Source: Bradyrhizobium barranii subsp. barranii | GTDB lineage: Bacteria; Pseudomonadota; Alphaproteobacteria; Rhizobiales; Xanthobacteraceae | Assembly (NCBI RefSeq): GCF_017565645.3 | Contig: NZ_CP086136.1 | Coordinates: forward strand, 4,943,501 to 5,007,500 | Length of the DNA: 64,000 nucleotides | Direction: 5' to 3' | In this document: in pieces, positions 1-9,190 of the stretch | Layout of the letters: every line of letters starts with the position of its first letter | How positions within the stretch are numbered: the first letter of the stretch is position 1 | Translations under genes and position numbers: made by a program | The notes under the pieces: model-generated | The model's database searches: none | The model's input: only the letters and a program-made list of their open reading frames with translations | Told to the model about the DNA's origin: nothing

Positions 1-499
1 GAAGCAGGCGGCCGATGTAGTAGTCGAGCAGGCCGACATTGGGCAGGAAGATGAACAGGAACAGCGTGGAGGCCGCGACCATCGGGATCAGCACCGGCAG
101 GAACAGCGCGGCGCGCAGCGCGCTGCTCACCGCATTGGTGCGCGACAGCGCCAGCGCGAACAGGAGTGCAAGTCCAATGCTCGGGATCGCCGTGCCGATG
201 GCGTAGACGAGATTGTTGACGACCGCGCCGGTGAAGGCGGGGTCGGCTAGCACCGCACTGACATTGTCGAGGCCGACGAAGCGGACCGGCGCCTTCGGCG
301 TGGCGCGCTGGTAGAGCGCGTCGATGAGCGCGCGGCCCATCGCGCCATAGGTGAACAGTGCGAGGAAGACCAGCGATGGCAGAAGCAACAGATAGGCAGG
401 CAGCGAGGCGTTGAAGCGGCCTACAAACCGCTTCAGGACGTGCCGACGCGGTGCCGCCGATGCCGCGACCGGAAGAGCCGCGGGTTCAGCTAGGCTCAT
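1..499 (-). CDS. ABC transporter permease, MalF/UgpA type (partial)
   Basis: Reading the minus strand from the ATG at 499 gives about 166 residues that run off the window edge. A cytoplasmic Ala/Pro/Arg-rich head is followed by a first membrane segment (PAYLLLLPSLVFLALFTYG), a short periplasmic loop containing FVGLDNVSAVL, and two more hydrophobic segments. This is the N-terminal pattern of the MalF/UgpA-type inner-membrane permease of carbohydrate or glycerol-phosphate ABC importers. The start lies one base past the stop of the upstream metallophosphoesterase, so the two are surely co-transcribed. That partner hints at a phosphodiester or polyol-phosphate substrate, which is inference. The EAA loop and C-terminus lie outside the window. 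Confidence 0.85.
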   Translation of the reverse strand, partial: MSLAEPAALPVAASAAPRRHVLKRFVGRFNASLPAYLLLLPSLVFLALFTYGAMGRALIDALYQRATPKAPVRFVGLDNVSAVLADPAFTGAVVNNLVYAIGTAIPSIGLALLFALALSRTNAVSSALRAALFLPVLIPMVAASTLFLFIFLPNVGLLDYYIGRLL

Positions 500-500
500 T

Positions 501-1352
501 TCACCGCGCCGCGAACTTGAGCGCATAGTCGCGGCCGTCCATTCCCGCCGGTGGCTCGAAGGGGAAGCGCAGACTGGTGTCGAGGAAGTCGTGGCTGTGC
601 ACGACCAGGTTCTCGCCGTCGATCAGCACCACGCCATAGGCCGGCGGCTCATGGCTGGCGAGATGGTCGGTCGCGGCAGCGTCAAGCTCGAACCAGACCT
701 GGTGGTTGGTGCCGCGGAGCGTCGAGAACGGGATCTTGCCGTAGCTACCGAAGATCGGCCGGTGCACGTGGCCGAAGAAGAGGTGACGGATGCGTGCGCG
801 ATAGGGCGCGATCACCTCGGCGAATTCGGCGCTCTGCGCCAGTGCGATCTCGTCCATCGCGTGGACGCCGACCGGGAAGGGCGGATGATGCATGAAGACG
901 ACGAACGGCATATCGGCGGGCGCGGCCGCCAGCGTGCTCGCGAGCCAGCCGAGGCGCTTGGCGCACATCTCGCCGGCGTGGCTGGTTTCGTCCAGCGTGT
1001 CGAGGAAGACGAACAGGCCGTGCTCGGTGGTGCGGGTGCCCTGGACGAAGCCGTTCTGGTCGCGCGGCGCGGCCTTCAGTCCGTCGAGGCAGGCCACGCG
1101 CTTGTCGTGATTGCCCACCATGGCGATATAAGGGATTTTCAGAGCGGCCATCGCCTCGGCGAAATTGGCGTAGGATTCAGGCTCGCCCCAATGCGTGAGG
1201 TCGCCGGTCACGACTGCGAAGGCAGCATCGGACTGGTGTTTGTTGATGTCGGCAACCGCCGCGTCCAGCCGGGCGCGCGGATCGAGGCCATAGAGCTTCA
1301 GTCCGGGGTTCGCGAGATGCGTGTCGGTGATGTGGATGAATTTGAAGGGCAT
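501..1352 (-). CDS. metallophosphoesterase (class III cyclic nucleotide / glycerophosphodiesterase type)
   Basis: The 283-residue protein carries the binuclear metallophosphoesterase signature in order: DTH near residue 10, TGDLTHWGEPE near 48, VGNHD near 80, MHHPPFPVG mid-protein and GHVHRP towards the C-terminus. These supply the two-metal ligands in the CpdA/GpdQ family, which hydrolyses cAMP or glycerophosphodiesters. No signal peptide is visible, so it acts in the cytoplasm. It is the gene before an ABC permease with one base between them. This suggests hydrolysis of an imported phosphodiester rather than cAMP signalling, but the substrate cannot be read from the sequence. It has no obvious C-terminal extension beyond the catalytic domain. 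Confidence 0.85.
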   Translation of the reverse strand: MPFKFIHITDTHLANPGLKLYGLDPRARLDAAVADINKHQSDAAFAVVTGDLTHWGEPESYANFAEAMAALKIPYIAMVGNHDKRVACLDGLKAAPRDQNGFVQGTRTTEHGLFVFLDTLDETSHAGEMCAKRLGWLASTLAAAPADMPFVVFMHHPPFPVGVHAMDEIALAQSAEFAEVIAPYRARIRHLFFGHVHRPIFGSYGKIPFSTLRGTNHQVWFELDAAATDHLASHEPPAYGVVLIDGENLVVHSHDFLDTSLRFPFEPPAGMDGRDYALKFAAR

Positions 1353-1612
1353 GGCGCGTCAGGACTGTTGGAGGATGGGCGCCTCCGGCAGGACGTCCCT
1401 GACAGGCCGTTAGAGCGCCAGTGTTTCAGTTTGATGACAGCGGTTCCTACGGCGCGTGGAAGGTGTGGACATGCTTGGGACGACCGGGCGAGCGTACTCT
1501 GCGGCCGAATGACCTCTCACGATTGAGGCGCAAGATGCGGTCTACCTTGCCGCGAAGATGCGGTCGTGGTTTGCTCATACGGCGCACCGAATTTGCATCA
1601 CGAGACCTCCGA

Positions 1613-2623
1613 ATGTTGCCGCCGCGTGGCCTCCCCAAGCTGGGTTTGCTTGCCGTCTCCCTGCTGCTTGTCGTCCTCTCCGCCGTCCCCGATGCGGCGC
1701 GCGCCGAATTCAATTTCGCCCGTTACAAGGAGACCGATCTCGACGAGTTCCTGGCACGGCGGCGACCGGCCACCGGCCTCGACGTCTACCCGATGTCGCC
1801 GCTGAAGCTCGACGTCACGCTGGCCTCCCACGGGGAGCCGTGCGCAAGTGGCGCGCTCAAGCGATCGCTGATCATGAGCGGCATGCCCAAGACCGACGCC
1901 GACGCCTTGCAGGCGACCAACTGCATCACGGTCCGCTCCGCCAAGGGGCGCGAGCTGAAGGTCTTCATCCAGGATGTGGTCTACGGCTTCTTGCCGGCGG
2001 AGGTGCCGGTTGGGGACAAGCTCTCGCTCTATGCGATCCATGCCTTCACGTCCCCCGAAGGGCCGGGACTGCTGGTCAATGAATTCCTCACCCCGCGCAG
2101 CTTTCCGCGCGCCGACAAGCCTGCAGACAAGACGATGACCTCCTGTGGATGCTGGACCCAGGACGAGCATCCCGGTGTCGATTTCACCTCCGACAAGGCA
2201 GGCGGCCCGGTGGCGGCGATGGCGGACGGCGTCGTCGTCAAGATCGAGACCAGCGAGCAGGCGCCGGCTGACCTGCCCGTGATCGGCGGTTGCGGCCGCT
2301 ACGTCGTGCTCAAGCACACCTATCCCAACGGCGGCGTCGTCTACACGCGCTACGTCCAGCTCGGCCGCATCGTCGGTCCGAAGGGCGAGCCGCTTGCGGT
2401 CGGCGCGAGCGTCAAGGCCAAGGACACGATCGGCGAGATCGGCCCGAACAAGGTGCTGCATTTCGAGATCCGCCCCGTCGCGCCCGGAACGACGACGACG
2501 AACAAGGCCTGGGCCGAGCGGTACGCCAATGTGCCCGACATGGAGTGGTCCCGCTACGATCCCGTCGATCCGCAGAAGTTCGACGCGGCGTCGTTCGGCG
2601 GGATCAGGAAGGCGACGAAGTAA
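1613..2623 (+). CDS. secreted M23-family (LytM-type) metallopeptidase
   Basis: From the ATG at 1613 the product is 336 residues, beginning with a signal peptide (LGLLAVSLLLVVLSAVPDAARA). The start was chosen because the frame opens upstream but only this ATG places the signal peptide at the N-terminus. The C-terminal half has the M23 zinc pattern: HPGVDFTS (HxxxD), then a lysostaphin-like beta fold with DGVVVKIET, GCGRYVVLKH and KVLHFEIRPV in place of the usual HxH. The HxH is thus partly degenerate (LHFEI). An endopeptidase or an inactive LytM-like activator acting on peptidoglycan are both possible. It stands alone between a divergent operon and a REP element. Confidence 0.75.
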   Translation: MLPPRGLPKLGLLAVSLLLVVLSAVPDAARAEFNFARYKETDLDEFLARRRPATGLDVYPMSPLKLDVTLASHGEPCASGALKRSLIMSGMPKTDADALQATNCITVRSAKGRELKVFIQDVVYGFLPAEVPVGDKLSLYAIHAFTSPEGPGLLVNEFLTPRSFPRADKPADKTMTSCGCWTQDEHPGVDFTSDKAGGPVAAMADGVVVKIETSEQAPADLPVIGGCGRYVVLKHTYPNGGVVYTRYVQLGRIVGPKGEPLAVGASVKAKDTIGEIGPNKVLHFEIRPVAPGTTTTNKAWAERYANVPDMEWSRYDPVDPQKFDAASFGGIRKATK

Positions 2624-2630
2624 GAAGGTG

Positions 2631-2665
2631 CGTAGGGTGGATTAGCCGAAGGCGTAATCCACCAC
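2631..2665. repeat. REP palindrome upstream of the RAYT gene
   Basis: A GTAGGGTGG head runs into the palindrome GGTGGATTA ... TAATCCACC with an imperfect loop. The same sequence recurs inverted at the far side of the next gene. This is the layout expected for a REP sequence mobilised by the adjacent REP-associated transposase. Confidence 0.8.
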
Positions 2666-2698
2666 TGTGAGCCAACTTCAAGTTGTGTTATCGGTGAT

Positions 2699-3232
2699 AT
2701 GTCCGACTACCGCCGCGCATTCATCCCCGGAGGGGGCTGGTTCTTCACCGTGAACCTGCTCGATCGGCGGAAAGCTCTTTTGACCCACCACATCGAAATC
2801 TTACGGGACGCGGTCGCCGCAACGCGCCGGAGCCATCCTTTCGAGATCGATGCTTTCGTAGTTTTACCGGATCATCTCCACGCGATCTGGAAGCTGCCAC
2901 CGGACGATGCCAATTTTTCGGTCCGCTGGAGGCTGATCAAGACGCGATTTGCCAAAGCACTCCCAGCGAATGAGCGGCTGAGCGTTGTCCGTGCGGCGCG
3001 GAACGAACGCGGCATCTGGCAACGCCGGTTCTGGGAGCATCTGATCCGTGACGAGGCCGACTACGCCCGCCACGTCGAATATTGCTATTACAATCCCGTC
3101 AAGCACGGTCATGTCTCGAAGGTTTGCGATTGGCGGTACTCGTCATTTCACCGCGATGTGCGGGCTGGATTATTTCCCGAGGATTCGGGCGGTGACGCCA
3201 AGATCGCGGGCGAATTCGGTGAGCGGGCGTGA
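2699..3232 (+). CDS. REP-associated tyrosine transposase (RAYT)
   Basis: The 177-residue protein belongs to the Y1 HUH transposase superfamily related to IS200/IS605 TnpA. The metal-binding HUH motif reads HLH at residues 59-61 inside PDHLHAIWKLP. The catalytic-tyrosine region is EYCYYNPVKHG near 127-137, followed by the family-typical WRYSSFHRDV. Family enzymes nick single-stranded REP hairpins next to a conserved GTAG-like head. Here the gene is bracketed by REP palindromes with a GTAGGGTGG head at 2631 and, inverted, at 3247-3341. The gene looks intact. It lacks the neighbours of a mobile IS200 element, so it is probably a domesticated single-copy transposase. Confidence 0.88.
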   Translation: MSDYRRAFIPGGGWFFTVNLLDRRKALLTHHIEILRDAVAATRRSHPFEIDAFVVLPDHLHAIWKLPPDDANFSVRWRLIKTRFAKALPANERLSVVRAARNERGIWQRRFWEHLIRDEADYARHVEYCYYNPVKHGHVSKVCDWRYSSFHRDVRAGLFPEDSGGDAKIAGEFGERA

Positions 3233-3246
3233 CGATCGCGTTAGCT

Positions 3247-3341
3247 CGTAGGGTGGATTAGCGAAGCGTAATCCACCTCTGTACTCTCGTCTGGTTGAGA
3301 GAAGCGGTGGATTACGCCTTCGGCTAATCCACCCTACGCAC
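3247..3341. repeat. BIME: two REP palindromes in opposite orientation
   Basis: Two copies of the GTAGGGTGGATTA palindrome stand head-out with about 25 bases between them. The right-hand copy is the reverse complement of the one at 2631-2665. They lie between the RAYT stop and the selO stop. Confidence 0.8.
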
Positions 3342-3352
3342 CGAGTTTGTTG

Positions 3353-4831
3353 CTATGTCCCGCAGAACGTCTGCAGCACTCGCTGGTCCGGCAGCGGCGG
3401 ATCGGCGTAGGCGGCATAGTCCGGCTGCTCCTCGAACGGCTTGGCCAGCACCTTCACCAGCTCTTCGAACGGCGCGTAGTCGTCGTTGTTTACCGCGGCC
3501 TGGATCACGGCCTCGACGCGGTGGTTGCGGGGGATGAAGATCGGGTTGGCGGCGTGCATGGCGGCTTGCCGCTCGGCTGCGGCCTGCGGCTCCAGCGCGG
3601 TGCGCTCGCGCCAGCGTCTGGCCCAGTCGTCGAAGGCTGAGGGGTCCATGAACTGCGCGCGGACGTCGGCAGCGGCGGCCTCGTCGCCTGCGGCGTCACC
3701 GAGCTTGCGGAAGGTGAGGGTGAAGTCGGCCTGGTTCTTGGCCATGGCATCCAGCAGGTCCTGGATCAGCGCCTCGTCGCCGTCGCGTTCCGTGAACAGG
3801 CCGACCTTCTTGCGCAGGCCTGCTTGATAGGCGTTGCTGAAGGTCTCGGCAAAGGCGCCGAGAATGTCCTGGGCTTCGGCGACCGCCTTCTCCTGGTCGT
3901 CGGAGAACAGCGGCAGCAGGCATTCGGCGAGCCGGGTCAGATTCCACAGCGCGATGCGTGGCTGGTTGGCATAGGCGTAGCGGCCCATCTCGTCGATCGA
4001 CGAAAACACCTGCGCGGGGTTGTAGGCGTCCATGAAGGCGCAGGGGCCGTAATCGATGGTCTCGCCGGAGATGGAGCTGTTGTCGGTGTTCATCACGCCG
4101 TGGATGAAGCCGACCAGCAGCCAGCGCGCGATGAGATCGGCCTGACGCGCGACGACGCCGGCGAGCAGGGCGTGATAGGGGCGCTCTGCATGGAGCAGAT
4201 CCGGATAGTGGCGGGCGATGACGTGGTCGGCGAGCCGGCGGATCGCGCCGGTGTCGCGGCGGACGGCGAAGAACTGGAAGGTGCCGACGCGGATGTGGCT
4301 CGCGGCGACGCGCGTCAGCACAGCGCCGGGCAGCGCGGTCTCGCGGATGACGTGCTCGCCGGTGACGACCGCGGCGAGCGAGCGCGTGGTCGGGATGCCG
4401 AGCGCAAACATGGCTTCGCTGACGATGTATTCACGCAGCACCGGACCCAACGCAGCACGGCCGTCGCCGCGGCGGGAGAACGGGGTGGGGCCCGAGCCCT
4501 TGAGCTGGATGTCGCGGCGGACGCCGTCTTGGTCGATGACCTCGCCGAGCAGGATCGCCCGGCCGTCGCCGAGCTGGGGCACGAATTGCCCGAACTGGTG
4601 GCCGGCATAGGCCATGGCGATTGGATCGGCGCCAGCGGGAACCGTTTTCCCGGCCAGGATTTCGGCACCCTCAGGGGTCTCCAGCAGATCCGGGTCGAGC
4701 CCGAGCTGGACCGCCAGCGGGCGGTTCAGCTTGATCAGCCGGGGGGCGGCCACAGGGGTCGGCGCGACCCGGGCAAAGAAGCTGTCCGGCAGTGCCGAAT
4801 ACGAGTTCTGGAAGGGGAAATGGACGGTCAT
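3353..4831 (-). CDS. selO: protein adenylyltransferase SelO (YdiU family)
   Basis: From the ATG at 4831 the product is 492 residues, normal for SelO. The frame stays open further upstream, but that stretch has no family similarity. Recognisable blocks are [36 protein letters not shown] with the phosphate-binding arginines, and [20 protein letters not shown], which holds the catalytic Asp/Asn and the metal-binding DYG. The fold is a pseudokinase that transfers AMP to Ser/Thr/Tyr of target proteins and is linked to redox homeostasis. The usual C-terminal Cys is visible in the last residues (FCGT). The gene is divergent from aspS across a 198-base region that should hold both promoters. Confidence 0.93.
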   Translation of the reverse strand: MTVHFPFQNSYSALPDSFFARVAPTPVAAPRLIKLNRPLAVQLGLDPDLLETPEGAEILAGKTVPAGADPIAMAYAGHQFGQFVPQLGDGRAILLGEVIDQDGVRRDIQLKGSGPTPFSRRGDGRAALGPVLREYIVSEAMFALGIPTTRSLAAVVTGEHVIRETALPGAVLTRVAASHIRVGTFQFFAVRRDTGAIRRLADHVIARHYPDLLHAERPYHALLAGVVARQADLIARWLLVGFIHGVMNTDNSSISGETIDYGPCAFMDAYNPAQVFSSIDEMGRYAYANQPRIALWNLTRLAECLLPLFSDDQEKAVAEAQDILGAFAETFSNAYQAGLRKKVGLFTERDGDEALIQDLLDAMAKNQADFTLTFRKLGDAAGDEAAAADVRAQFMDPSAFDDWARRWRERTALEPQAAAERQAAMHAANPIFIPRNHRVEAVIQAAVNNDDYAPFEELVKVLAKPFEEQPDYAAYADPPLPDQRVLQTFCGT

Positions 4832-5029
4832 GGAGGTAAAGATAGGCGGGGAACGCCTGATGGCAAAGGCTTGAGGCCCAATCGGCCAAAAATGGGCGCT
4901 TCTGGCCCCAAAACAGCCCGTTCCCTTAGTTGCCGCCTCCGGCCTCGTCGGGTAAACCCTGCCGCAACTTCGGACCGGTCGTTTCAGGCCGTCCGATTCG
5001 ACCCCTCCGACATTAATTTTGGGACGACC

Positions 5030-6802
5030 ATGCATCGCTACCGGTCACATACATGCGGCGCGCTCCGCGAGAGCAACATCGGCGAAACAGTTCGCCTCTC
5101 GGGCTGGGTCCATCGCGTTCGCGACCATGGCGGCGTGCTGTTCATCGACCTGCGCGACCATTACGGCCTGACCCAGTGCGTGGTCGATCCGGACTCGCCG
5201 GCGTTCGCGCTGGCCGAAAAGCTGCGCTCGGAATTCGTGGTCAAGATGGACGGCAAGGTCCGCCGCCGCCCCGAGGGGACCGACAATGAGGATCTGCCGA
5301 CCGGCAAGATCGAGATCTATGTCAGCGAGATCGAGGTGCTCGGACCGGCCGGTGACCTGCCGTTGCCGGTGTTCGGCGATCAGGAATATCCTGAAGACAT
5401 CCGCCTGAAGTACCGCTTCCTCGATTTGCGCCGCGAGAAGCTGCACCAGAACATCATGACGCGCGTCGAGATCATCAAGTCGATGCGTCGGCGCATGGAG
5501 GGGCAGGGCTTCTTCGAGTTCAACACCCCGATCCTGACTGCGTCCTCGCCGGAAGGCGCGCGCGACTTCCTGGTGCCGTCGCGCATCCATCCCGGCAAGT
5601 TCTATGCGCTGCCGCAAGCGCCGCAGCAGTACAAGCAGCTGCTGATGATGTCGGGCTTCGACCGCTACTTCCAGATCGCGCCCTGCTTCCGCGACGAGGA
5701 TCCGCGCGCCGACCGTCTGCCGGGTGAGTTCTACCAGCTCGACGTCGAGATGAGCTTTGTCACGCAAGAGGACGTGTTCGCGGCGATGGAGCCCGTGATC
5801 ACCGGCGTGTTCGAGGAGTTCGCCAAGGGCAAGCCGGTGAGCAAGTACTGGCGCCGTATCCCGTTCGCCGAAGCGCTACGCAAATACGGCAGCGACAAGC
5901 CGGACCTGCGCAACCCGATCGAGATGCAGGACGTCTCCGAGCATTTCCGCGGCTCCGGCTTCAAGGTCTTTGCGCGCATGCTCGAAGACCCCAAGAACCA
6001 GGTCTGGGCGATCCCGGCGCCGGGCGGTGGCAGCCGCGCGTTCTGCGACCGCATGAACTCGTGGGCGCAGGGTGAAGGCCAACCCGGTCTCGGCTACATC
6101 ATGTGGCGCGAGGGCGGCGAGGGCGCGGGTCCGCTCGCGAACAACATTGGGCCAGAGCGTACGGCTGCGATCCGCGCGCAGATCGGCGTCAAGGAAGGCG
6201 ATGCCGCCTTCTTCGTCGCCGGCGACCCCGACAAGTTCTGGAAATTCTCAGGTCTTGCCCGCAACAAGGTCGGCGAGGAATTGAACCTCACCGACAAGGA
6301 GCGGTTCGAGCTCGCCTGGATCGTCGACTTCCCGATGTACGAGTACAACGAGGACGACAAGAAAGTCGACTTCTCGCACAACCCGTTCTCGATGCCGCAG
6401 GGCGGTCTCGACGCGTTGAAGGGCCAGGACCCGCTGACCATCAAGGCGTTCCAGTACGACATCACCTGCAACGGCTACGAGATCGCCTCGGGCGGCATCC
6501 GCAACCACGTGCCGGAAGCGATGGTGAAGGCGTTCGAGATCGCGGGTTACGGCGAGCAGGAAGTGGTCGACCGCTTCGGCGGCATGTACCGCGCCTTCCA
6601 ATACGGCGCGCCGCCGCATGGCGGCATGGCCGCGGGCGTCGACCGCATCGTGATGCTTCTGTGCGGCACCAATAATCTGCGCGAGATCTCGCTTTTCCCG
6701 ATGAACCAGCAGGCCATGGATCTGCTGATGGGCGCGCCGTCGGAGCCCAGCACCAAGCAGCTCCGCGAGCTGCATGTGCGGGTGAATCTGCCGCAGAAGT
6801 GA
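5030..6802 (+). CDS. aspS: aspartyl-tRNA synthetase
   Basis: The ATG at 5030 gives 590 residues starting [19 protein letters not shown], the standard bacterial AspRS N-terminus. An anticodon-binding OB fold occupies about residues 15-110. The class II catalytic core follows with motif 2 ([10 protein letters not shown], 220-229), a bacterial GAD insertion in the middle, and motif 3 ([14 protein letters not shown], about 526-539). It charges tRNA-Asp, and in many alphaproteobacteria also tRNA-Asn in a non-discriminating way. Whether that holds here depends on the presence of asnS and gatCAB elsewhere in the genome. The frame is open for 400 codons upstream, antisense to selO, which is not coding. 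Confidence 0.97.
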   Translation: MHRYRSHTCGALRESNIGETVRLSGWVHRVRDHGGVLFIDLRDHYGLTQCVVDPDSPAFALAEKLRSEFVVKMDGKVRRRPEGTDNEDLPTGKIEIYVSEIEVLGPAGDLPLPVFGDQEYPEDIRLKYRFLDLRREKLHQNIMTRVEIIKSMRRRMEGQGFFEFNTPILTASSPEGARDFLVPSRIHPGKFYALPQAPQQYKQLLMMSGFDRYFQIAPCFRDEDPRADRLPGEFYQLDVEMSFVTQEDVFAAMEPVITGVFEEFAKGKPVSKYWRRIPFAEALRKYGSDKPDLRNPIEMQDVSEHFRGSGFKVFARMLEDPKNQVWAIPAPGGGSRAFCDRMNSWAQGEGQPGLGYIMWREGGEGAGPLANNIGPERTAAIRAQIGVKEGDAAFFVAGDPDKFWKFSGLARNKVGEELNLTDKERFELAWIVDFPMYEYNEDDKKVDFSHNPFSMPQGGLDALKGQDPLTIKAFQYDITCNGYEIASGGIRNHVPEAMVKAFEIAGYGEQEVVDRFGGMYRAFQYGAPPHGGMAAGVDRIVMLLCGTNNLREISLFPMNQQAMDLLMGAPSEPSTKQLRELHVRVNLPQK

Positions 6803-6826
6803 TCTGAGCCGGTTTTCGGTCCCGTA

Positions 6827-6955
6827 CCCCGGACGCAGCGCAGCGCGACTTCGGCGGTGCGCTGCGGAGCCGGGGCCCACGTCTCGGCGAGCAGCGGCGC
6901 TTCTGGGTCCCGGCTCTGCGCAGCAGCGTAAGAACGCTGCAGCGCGTCCGGAACA
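6827..6955. repeat. long interspersed palindromic repeat, copy 1
   Basis: The block starts CCCCGGACGCAGCGCAGCG, passes through GAGCCGGGGCCCACG and GGGTCCCGGCTCTGCGCAGC, and ends CTGCAGCGCGTCCGG. The ends are inverted relative to each other. A second copy lies at 27041-27196. Confidence 0.75.
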
Positions 6956-6973
6956 CAAGACCACCGCCGTCGC

Positions 6974-8944
6974 CTACAGCCCCGTCGACGCCTCGATCCT
7001 GAACTGCGCCAGCGCGACGATCGGCTCGCTGTTCAGTGCGTCCATGAGCTGAAGCACCGGCACCTTGCCGAGCGGGGTCAGCTTGATCGTCAGCGTCTGA
7101 CCTGAGGTCTCGACGAAGCCGGCGAGTGCATCGACCGCCGCTTTGGCATCGAGATTGGCGGCCGTGACCTTCTCGCCCTGCGCGCGGATCATCTCGGCGA
7201 TGGCGCTGCGGGCGGCGTCGCGGCTGACATTCTGCATGCGCGAGAACTGCGCCACGATCAGATCGACGACGCCGCTGTCGCGCAGGGAGAGCTCGATCGC
7301 GCCGGTCTCGACCTGCGCCGCCTGGCCCACGGCCTGCGCCGGGTCGGTCGTGAACAGGCCGCGCGGCACGTTGGCGAGCGCGAAGCGGGCCTGAGCTTTG
7401 GCAAGGTTGCCGAGATCAATGGTGGCGGGCGCAAGCGCAAACGCGCCCGACGACTAGGTCCAGGCGGCACCGAGATCGAGGTCGATCGCCAGCTTGTCCA
7501 CGCCCGCCATGATCAGCGGCCGCTGCGCCGGACTGGAGGGATCGGTCGGCGTGACCATCTTCACGACCAGATTGGCCTTGCTCGGGATCGATCCGACCAG
7601 CTGGCCCCAGTTCAGGCTGATCGTATCGATGGTGACGAGCTGCCGCGTGTTCTTGTAAGGCGAGACCACGCCCTTGATCTCGGCACCTTCGAGCACCCGG
7701 AACAGGCCCAGCAGCTGGTCCGGCGAGGGCGCCTGGCCGGGATTGGTGAGGCCGGTTGCCCAGCGCATCAGATTTGCCATGCTGAAGGATTTCAGCGCGA
7801 AGCGCTCCATCTTGAACTGCCCTTGCGGCGACGGCGTATCGACGCCTTCGACGGCGAAGTCGCCCTCGCGGTACCTGACCGCATTGATCTTGGCTGTTCC
7901 CTGCGGCGTCCCGATCGACGTCTTGCCCATCTCGGCCTTGCCGATGCGAACACCCTCGTAGACCCCGGCGAGCTTCTCCAGCAGCTCGCGCGCCTGCGCC
8001 GGCGCCAGTGGGACGGATTTGTCCTCCGGCAGCCCGGCAAAAATCTCGGCCGGCCGGAATTTCGACGGCTGCACGGCGATGTCCTCGATGGTGAAGCTGT
8101 CGATATCAACGCGCATGCCCTGTGCCGATTTGAGCGCATAGGGGCCGACCGAGACCTGCCGGTAGATCCGGCGGTAGCTGTCGTCACCCGCCGCCTGCGG
8201 ATCGAGCGTAGCGAGGATCGCGGTCGCGTCGAAATCGTTGACGATGATGTTCGACAGCTCGCCTGTCAGCTTGTCCGGCTTGCCTGGCTGCTTCACCTCG
8301 ACCGAGATGACGGCGCGGTCGGCCTTCATCGCATCGATCTTGCCGTGCTTGAGGTTTTGGATCGCCAGCCCGGTATAGGTGAACTCGCCGCTGCCGGCGG
8401 CAGCGTTGCCGGAATCGAAGCTCATCGTCAGTGTCGGGGCCGTAAGCGACGAGGCCGTGACGCCCGTGTACTGGCTGAGCGCATAGCGGTACATCTCGAT
8501 CAGGGAGTTGTCCGCTGGCGCAGCCGCGGCGTGAACGGGACCGGCGTAGTCGCGCATCGTCAATTGCGGGATCTTGTAGGAGACTTTCAGTTTTGCCGGG
8601 GGAGCCTGGTCCAGTGCGACCTCAACACCGGTGATGTCGATGCTGTCGGCCGAAAACCTGATATCGTCGACCAGGCGAACGCCCGTCCCTTTGATGCCGG
8701 CGATCTTGATCTGCGCCTGCGGCAGGTTGCCGGGAGTGACCGCGATATCCTCGATCGTCAGCGTCCGGGTCGCGAGCTCGAACGTGATCTTGCCGTGGCT
8801 CGCCTTGCCGCCCTGTTGGCGCATCTGCTCGAACGCCGCCTCGACCTCGCTGGTCGCGCGGTGCTGGACATAGAGGTTGAAGCCGAACCATCCGCCCGCG
8901 GCAAGCACGGCTGCCACGATCAGGCCGATCAGGATCCGCTTCAT
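6974..8944 (-). pseudogene. YdgA/DUF945-like envelope protein interrupted by an in-frame amber codon
   Basis: The ATG at 8944 (GGAG ribosome site) begins an N-terminal membrane anchor (MKRILIGLIVAAVLAAGGWF), then about 480 residues of repetitive beta-rich sequence. Reading stops at TAG 7454-7456 after DLDLGAAWT, yet the same frame continues for 160 more codons (SSGAFALAPATIDLGNLAKAQ ... FRIEASTGL) to 6974. The tail is clearly the rest of the same domain (VPRGLFTTDP, SRDAARSAIAEMI, LTIKLTPLGKVP), so the ancestral product was about 656 residues. No frameshift is needed; one base change would cure it. The family is an inner-membrane or periplasmic protein of unknown function. The truncated form may still be made. 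The DUF945 assignment is by eye and moderate. Confidence 0.7.
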
Positions 8945-9190
8945 TCCCAGCTCCAGTTGCCCGTTTTGCACTGCGCAACCTGCCATATTCGGGAAATGCC
9001 GCGCGGTCTAGGGAAAGCTAGCGCTATCAGGTATTTGACCATGCGCCCTGTTGATGGGGCCGTAATCGGATGTTGCCACCGGGGCGCCCGCCGTGCTTCA
9101 TCCCGTTTCCATGACCCGGAAATACCGTCCGCTTGGGCGGCGGCTCCGGATGAGGCATTTTGAAGCCGGTAACGCGAGGCGAGACACCGC

